From Synergistaceae bacterium (lineage in GTDB: Bacteria; Synergistota; Synergistia; Synergistales; Aminobacteriaceae), in contig JAFPWQ010000285.1 of assembly GCA_017394925.1 (NCBI GenBank), forward strand, positions 1 to 8,187: a stretch of DNA of 8,187 nt. The letters are read 5' to 3'. The translations under genes were made by a program, and so were the position numbers. The number at the start of each line of letters is the position of its first letter. The first letter of the stretch is position 1. This document shows positions 6,671 through 8,187 of this stretch, piece by piece. The notes below the pieces were generated by a model, which was not told the origin of the DNA, did not search any database, and saw only the letters and a program-made list of their open reading frames with translations.

Positions 6671-7023
6671 ACCACAGTAACCACCATTCCCTGCTTACCG
6701 AAGAGCTTCTTCACTGCTTCATCCCGCACAGGTTTGTCATCCGTCATGAGATCAACTTCTCCGATTATTTCACCGTTTTCATCAGTTGCTGCGAGAACAT
6801 CGGTGTGTCCTTCTTGCACAAGCTTATCAATTTCCTCCATTGTATGAACATTATCACAATTTCTGCACATGTCTTTAAGGTTTGCAGCTAAAACTTTTTT
6901 GGCACCTTCAAGTTTTGCCTTTTCCTTCATCTTATTGTTAAGTGTTTCTAAATTAAGAAATATATGATAAGCGATGAATGCACCAGCTGCCACTAACGCC
7001 AGAATTCCTATAATAATCAACAT
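6667..7023 (-). CDS. Small single-pass membrane protein of AAA operon (118 aa)
   Basis: I do not recognise a family. Residues 2-24 (rich in Ile, Leu, Ala, Val) form one N-terminal membrane helix with almost nothing before it. A basic helical stretch, NNKMKEKAKLEGAKK (29-43), and about 75 cytoplasmic residues follow if the orientation is N-out. A single CRNC pair is at 53-56, too little for a zinc site alone. The C-terminus reads as a strand pair (DVLAATDENGEIIGEVDLMT, 75-94), a helix (DEAVKKLFGKQ) and a final strand GMVVTVV, similar in shape to the ends of two other proteins of this operon. The ribosome binding site is good (GGAGGA, 10 bases before the ATG). It overlaps the AAA gene by 4 bases, which makes it the closest candidate partner of the ATPase. 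Confidence 0.75.
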   Translation of the reverse strand: MLIIIGILALVAAGAFIAYHIFLNLETLNNKMKEKAKLEGAKKVLAANLKDMCRNCDNVHTMEEIDKLVQEGHTDVLAATDENGEIIGEVDLMTDDKPVRDEAVKKLFGKQGMVVTVV

Positions 7024-7029
7024 GTCGTT

Positions 7030-7380
7030 CTATTCCTCCGTCTTTAATATTTGAAGCGTTACGGACTCCCGGCCTCTAAGCAGTTCCGTAAAATCTTCGT
7101 CAACTTTACCTGCATGAAAAACATGTCCGCCGTTTATTGGGAAATGCTGCTTATTCATGAAGCTGATTGTTACTATGAATTTGTCATTATTATTTTTCGG
7201 GGCTTCGTTCCTGACCACTGACAGCGTAAATAATTCTATTTCATGATTCTCTTTGCGAGCCTGTTTTACGATATTTGTACATAATTCAAGCGTAACTGTA
7301 TCCCTGTAAGTAACAATAACTTCATTCTCAGGTGCCAGCCATTTTTGAAGTATTTTGTTTATAGTATTCAGCACTATCAT
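7030..7380 (-). CDS. Small soluble protein of AAA operon (116 aa)
   Basis: I do not recognise a family. It is the only one of the four small proteins without a membrane helix. Residues 1-17 form a short amphipathic helix (MIVLNTINKILQKWLAP), perhaps membrane-associated. The rest alternates strand and helix (EVIVTYRDTVTLELCTNIVKQA; IELFTLSVVRNE; KFIVTISFMNKQ). The end DEDFTELLRGRESVTLQIL again matches the helix-Gly-strand pattern of its neighbours. The start at 7380 is the first possible: an in-frame TAG lies three codons upstream. An AGGAG is present but 18 bases away, inside the end of the preceding gene, so initiation is probably weak or coupled to the 85-residue gene. It lies 6 bp after that gene and 6 bp before the next. 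Confidence 0.72.
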   Translation of the reverse strand: MIVLNTINKILQKWLAPENEVIVTYRDTVTLELCTNIVKQARKENHEIELFTLSVVRNEAPKNNNDKFIVTISFMNKQHFPINGGHVFHAGKVDEDFTELLRGRESVTLQILKTEE

Positions 7381-7386
7381 GGTAGT

Positions 7387-7644
7387 CTATGCGTAAATCT
7401 CCTGTCCTTTGTATATATCATCTGATATTCCGCCGCCGTGAAGTTCAAGCTGAGTTAAATTGTCAAGATCTTTAAGCTTGATAACGTTAGTACTTTTGTC
7501 TATTAATTCCACTAATGCACGTTTCAAATTACGCTCGCGCATCTTTTTCTCGATTTCGCTTTTCGTAATGATTCCATCGATTACGATTGTAACGACTAAT
7601 CCAAAAACTAATGCGCATCCGATTTTTATAATTAAGTCCCACAT
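7387..7644 (-). CDS. Small single-pass membrane protein of AAA operon (85 aa)
   Basis: I do not recognise a family. Residues 4-27 (LIIKIGCALVFGLVVTIVID) form one N-terminal membrane helix. A basic helical stretch, EIEKKMRERNLKRALVELI (30-48), follows. The short C-terminal part NLTQLELHGGGISDDIYKGQEIYA contains a GGG turn and ends in Gly-x-x-Ile-x-Ala. The layout (helix, then a K-M-R/K-E basic stretch, then a small domain) parallels the 118- and 155-residue proteins of the same operon, but the C-terminal domain is much shorter. AAGGATAAG directly before the ATG is the ribosome binding site. It starts 3 bp after the stop of the 155-residue gene. Confidence 0.72.
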   Translation of the reverse strand: MWDLIIKIGCALVFGLVVTIVIDGIITKSEIEKKMRERNLKRALVELIDKSTNVIKLKDLDNLTQLELHGGGISDDIYKGQEIYA

Positions 7645-7647
7645 ATC

Positions 7648-8115
7648 TTATCCTTCAACTACTACGACACCTTTGCCGGGAGCAAGTAACTCTTCAAGTT
7701 TTGCGTCAAGTTTCTCATATTTCACAAGAAGTGAAGCTCTTATATCCGTTTCATTTTTGCCTACAATAGCTATAACAATATATTTCACTTTGTCGAAATT
7801 TATGTTACATTCACTTACCAGCATACTCATTGTTTTGTCGTTCAGCTTAAAGATTACAGCCTTGCATCCTTCACGCAGCATATCCCTGTGCAAATTTATC
7901 CAGTCTCTAACTTCTCTGAGTTCAAATGATACGGCATACATAGGATCACCAAAGCAGCCTCTTAATATATTTTCTCTGCGTTCATTTTTATCATCAATCA
8001 TTTTCCTTATGACAGCATCTGTTATAAGCCCCGCAATAAAGCCTCCTGCAAAAGTAACAACAAACCTTCCAACGGCACTATTAATGAAATTCCATACAAG
8101 AGTCGTGTGTTCCAT
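7648..8115 (-). CDS. Membrane-anchored protein, first gene of AAA operon (155 aa)
   Basis: I do not recognise a family. An N-terminal membrane helix spans about residues 16-36 (GRFVVTFAGGFIAGLITDAV) and contains small-residue GG and AG contacts suited to helix packing. A basic, charged stretch follows (RKMIDDKNERRENILRG, 37-53). The remaining 100 residues look like an alpha/beta domain: REVRDWINLHRDMLREGCKA, then strands KAVIFKL and KYIVIAIVG, and a final LEELLAPGKGVVVVEG. The end matches those of two downstream proteins in shape. The start is secure: AGGAGGG (8126-8132 complement) lies 10 bases before the ATG. It leads the five-gene minus-strand operon and is followed after 3 bp by the 85-residue gene. 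Confidence 0.78.
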   Translation of the reverse strand: MEHTTLVWNFINSAVGRFVVTFAGGFIAGLITDAVIRKMIDDKNERRENILRGCFGDPMYAVSFELREVRDWINLHRDMLREGCKAVIFKLNDKTMSMLVSECNINFDKVKYIVIAIVGKNETDIRASLLVKYEKLDAKLEELLAPGKGVVVVEG

Positions 8116-8159
8116 ATTTAAAAATCCCTCCTGTGAATATTTTTTGTGGTGTTAGAGTG

Positions 8160-8165
8160 ATTTTA
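8160..8165 (-). promoter_or_regulatory. Possible -10 element of the AAA operon promoter
   Basis: On the minus strand TAAAAT lies 44 bp before the first ATG of the operon, directly after a 14-base A-run. The -35 position would fall at the window edge and cannot be judged. An A-run near a promoter can raise activity in the manner of an UP element. Weak call. Confidence 0.3.
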
Positions 8166-8170
8166 ATTCA

Positions 8171-8184
8171 TTTTTTTTTTTTTT
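8171..8184. repeat. 14-base T (A on minus strand) homopolymer
   Basis: Fourteen uninterrupted T residues on the plus strand lie just upstream of the minus-strand operon. I see no stem-loop beside it, so it is not a convincing terminator within the window. It may be part of the promoter region and is prone to slippage. Confidence 0.85.
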
Positions 8185-8187
8185 AAA

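Noticed and set aside
6529..6891. 120-residue plus-strand ORF
   Set aside because: It is antisense to the AAA gene and the 118-residue gene, both of which have better start sites and protein-like composition.
7460..8155. 231-residue plus-strand ORF
   Set aside because: It is a long shadow of the first operon genes, Ser/Thr/Ile-rich, with no ribosome binding site or recognisable domain; the minus strand has clear starts and spacing.
8150..8187. T-run as an intrinsic terminator on the plus strand
   Set aside because: No stem-loop precedes the 14 T residues and no plus-strand gene ends there.

Overview
The window is from a bacterium of moderate G+C content, dense in genes and rich in AGA arginine codons. 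The proS-comB-larC start (archaeal/eukaryotic-type prolyl-tRNA synthetase, ComB-like phosphatase, LarC) would suit an anaerobe such as a gut or rumen member of the Synergistota or Clostridia. That placement is a guess from gene content; no rRNA or other taxonomic marker is present.

Layout. (1) Positions 2-2770, plus strand: the C-terminal part of prolyl-tRNA synthetase, a ComB-family phosphatase and a full-length LarC nickel-insertion protein. They are separated by 3 bp each and closed by a strong intrinsic terminator at 2784-2819. (2) Positions 2860-3430: the wreck of a zinc-ribbon serine/threonine protein kinase. The N-lobe is intact, the middle is missing, and a piece around the DFG motif follows out of frame. 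A doubtful 61-residue minus-strand ORF fills the rest. (3) Positions 3508-5250, plus strand: a NADAR-domain protein followed 54 bp later by an RtcB-type RNA ligase. A bidirectional terminator at 5288-5335 separates this pair from the convergent operon. (4) Positions 8115-5360, minus strand: five tightly packed genes. Four are small proteins of unknown function, three of them with one N-terminal membrane helix, and the last is a classical AAA ATPase with a novel-looking N-terminal domain.

How the genes may work together. ProRS is housekeeping. ComB and LarC probably share a transcript, but a common pathway is unproven. NADAR proteins remove ADP-ribose from nucleobases and RtcB reseals broken RNA, so together they could be a nucleic-acid repair unit. 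The minus-strand operon is the best candidate for an undescribed system: membrane-anchored small proteins, three or four of which end in a similar pattern (strand, helix, Gly, terminal strand), co-translated with an AAA motor that may act on them or at the membrane. No toxin, nuclease, transposase, tRNA, rRNA or CRISPR array was seen.
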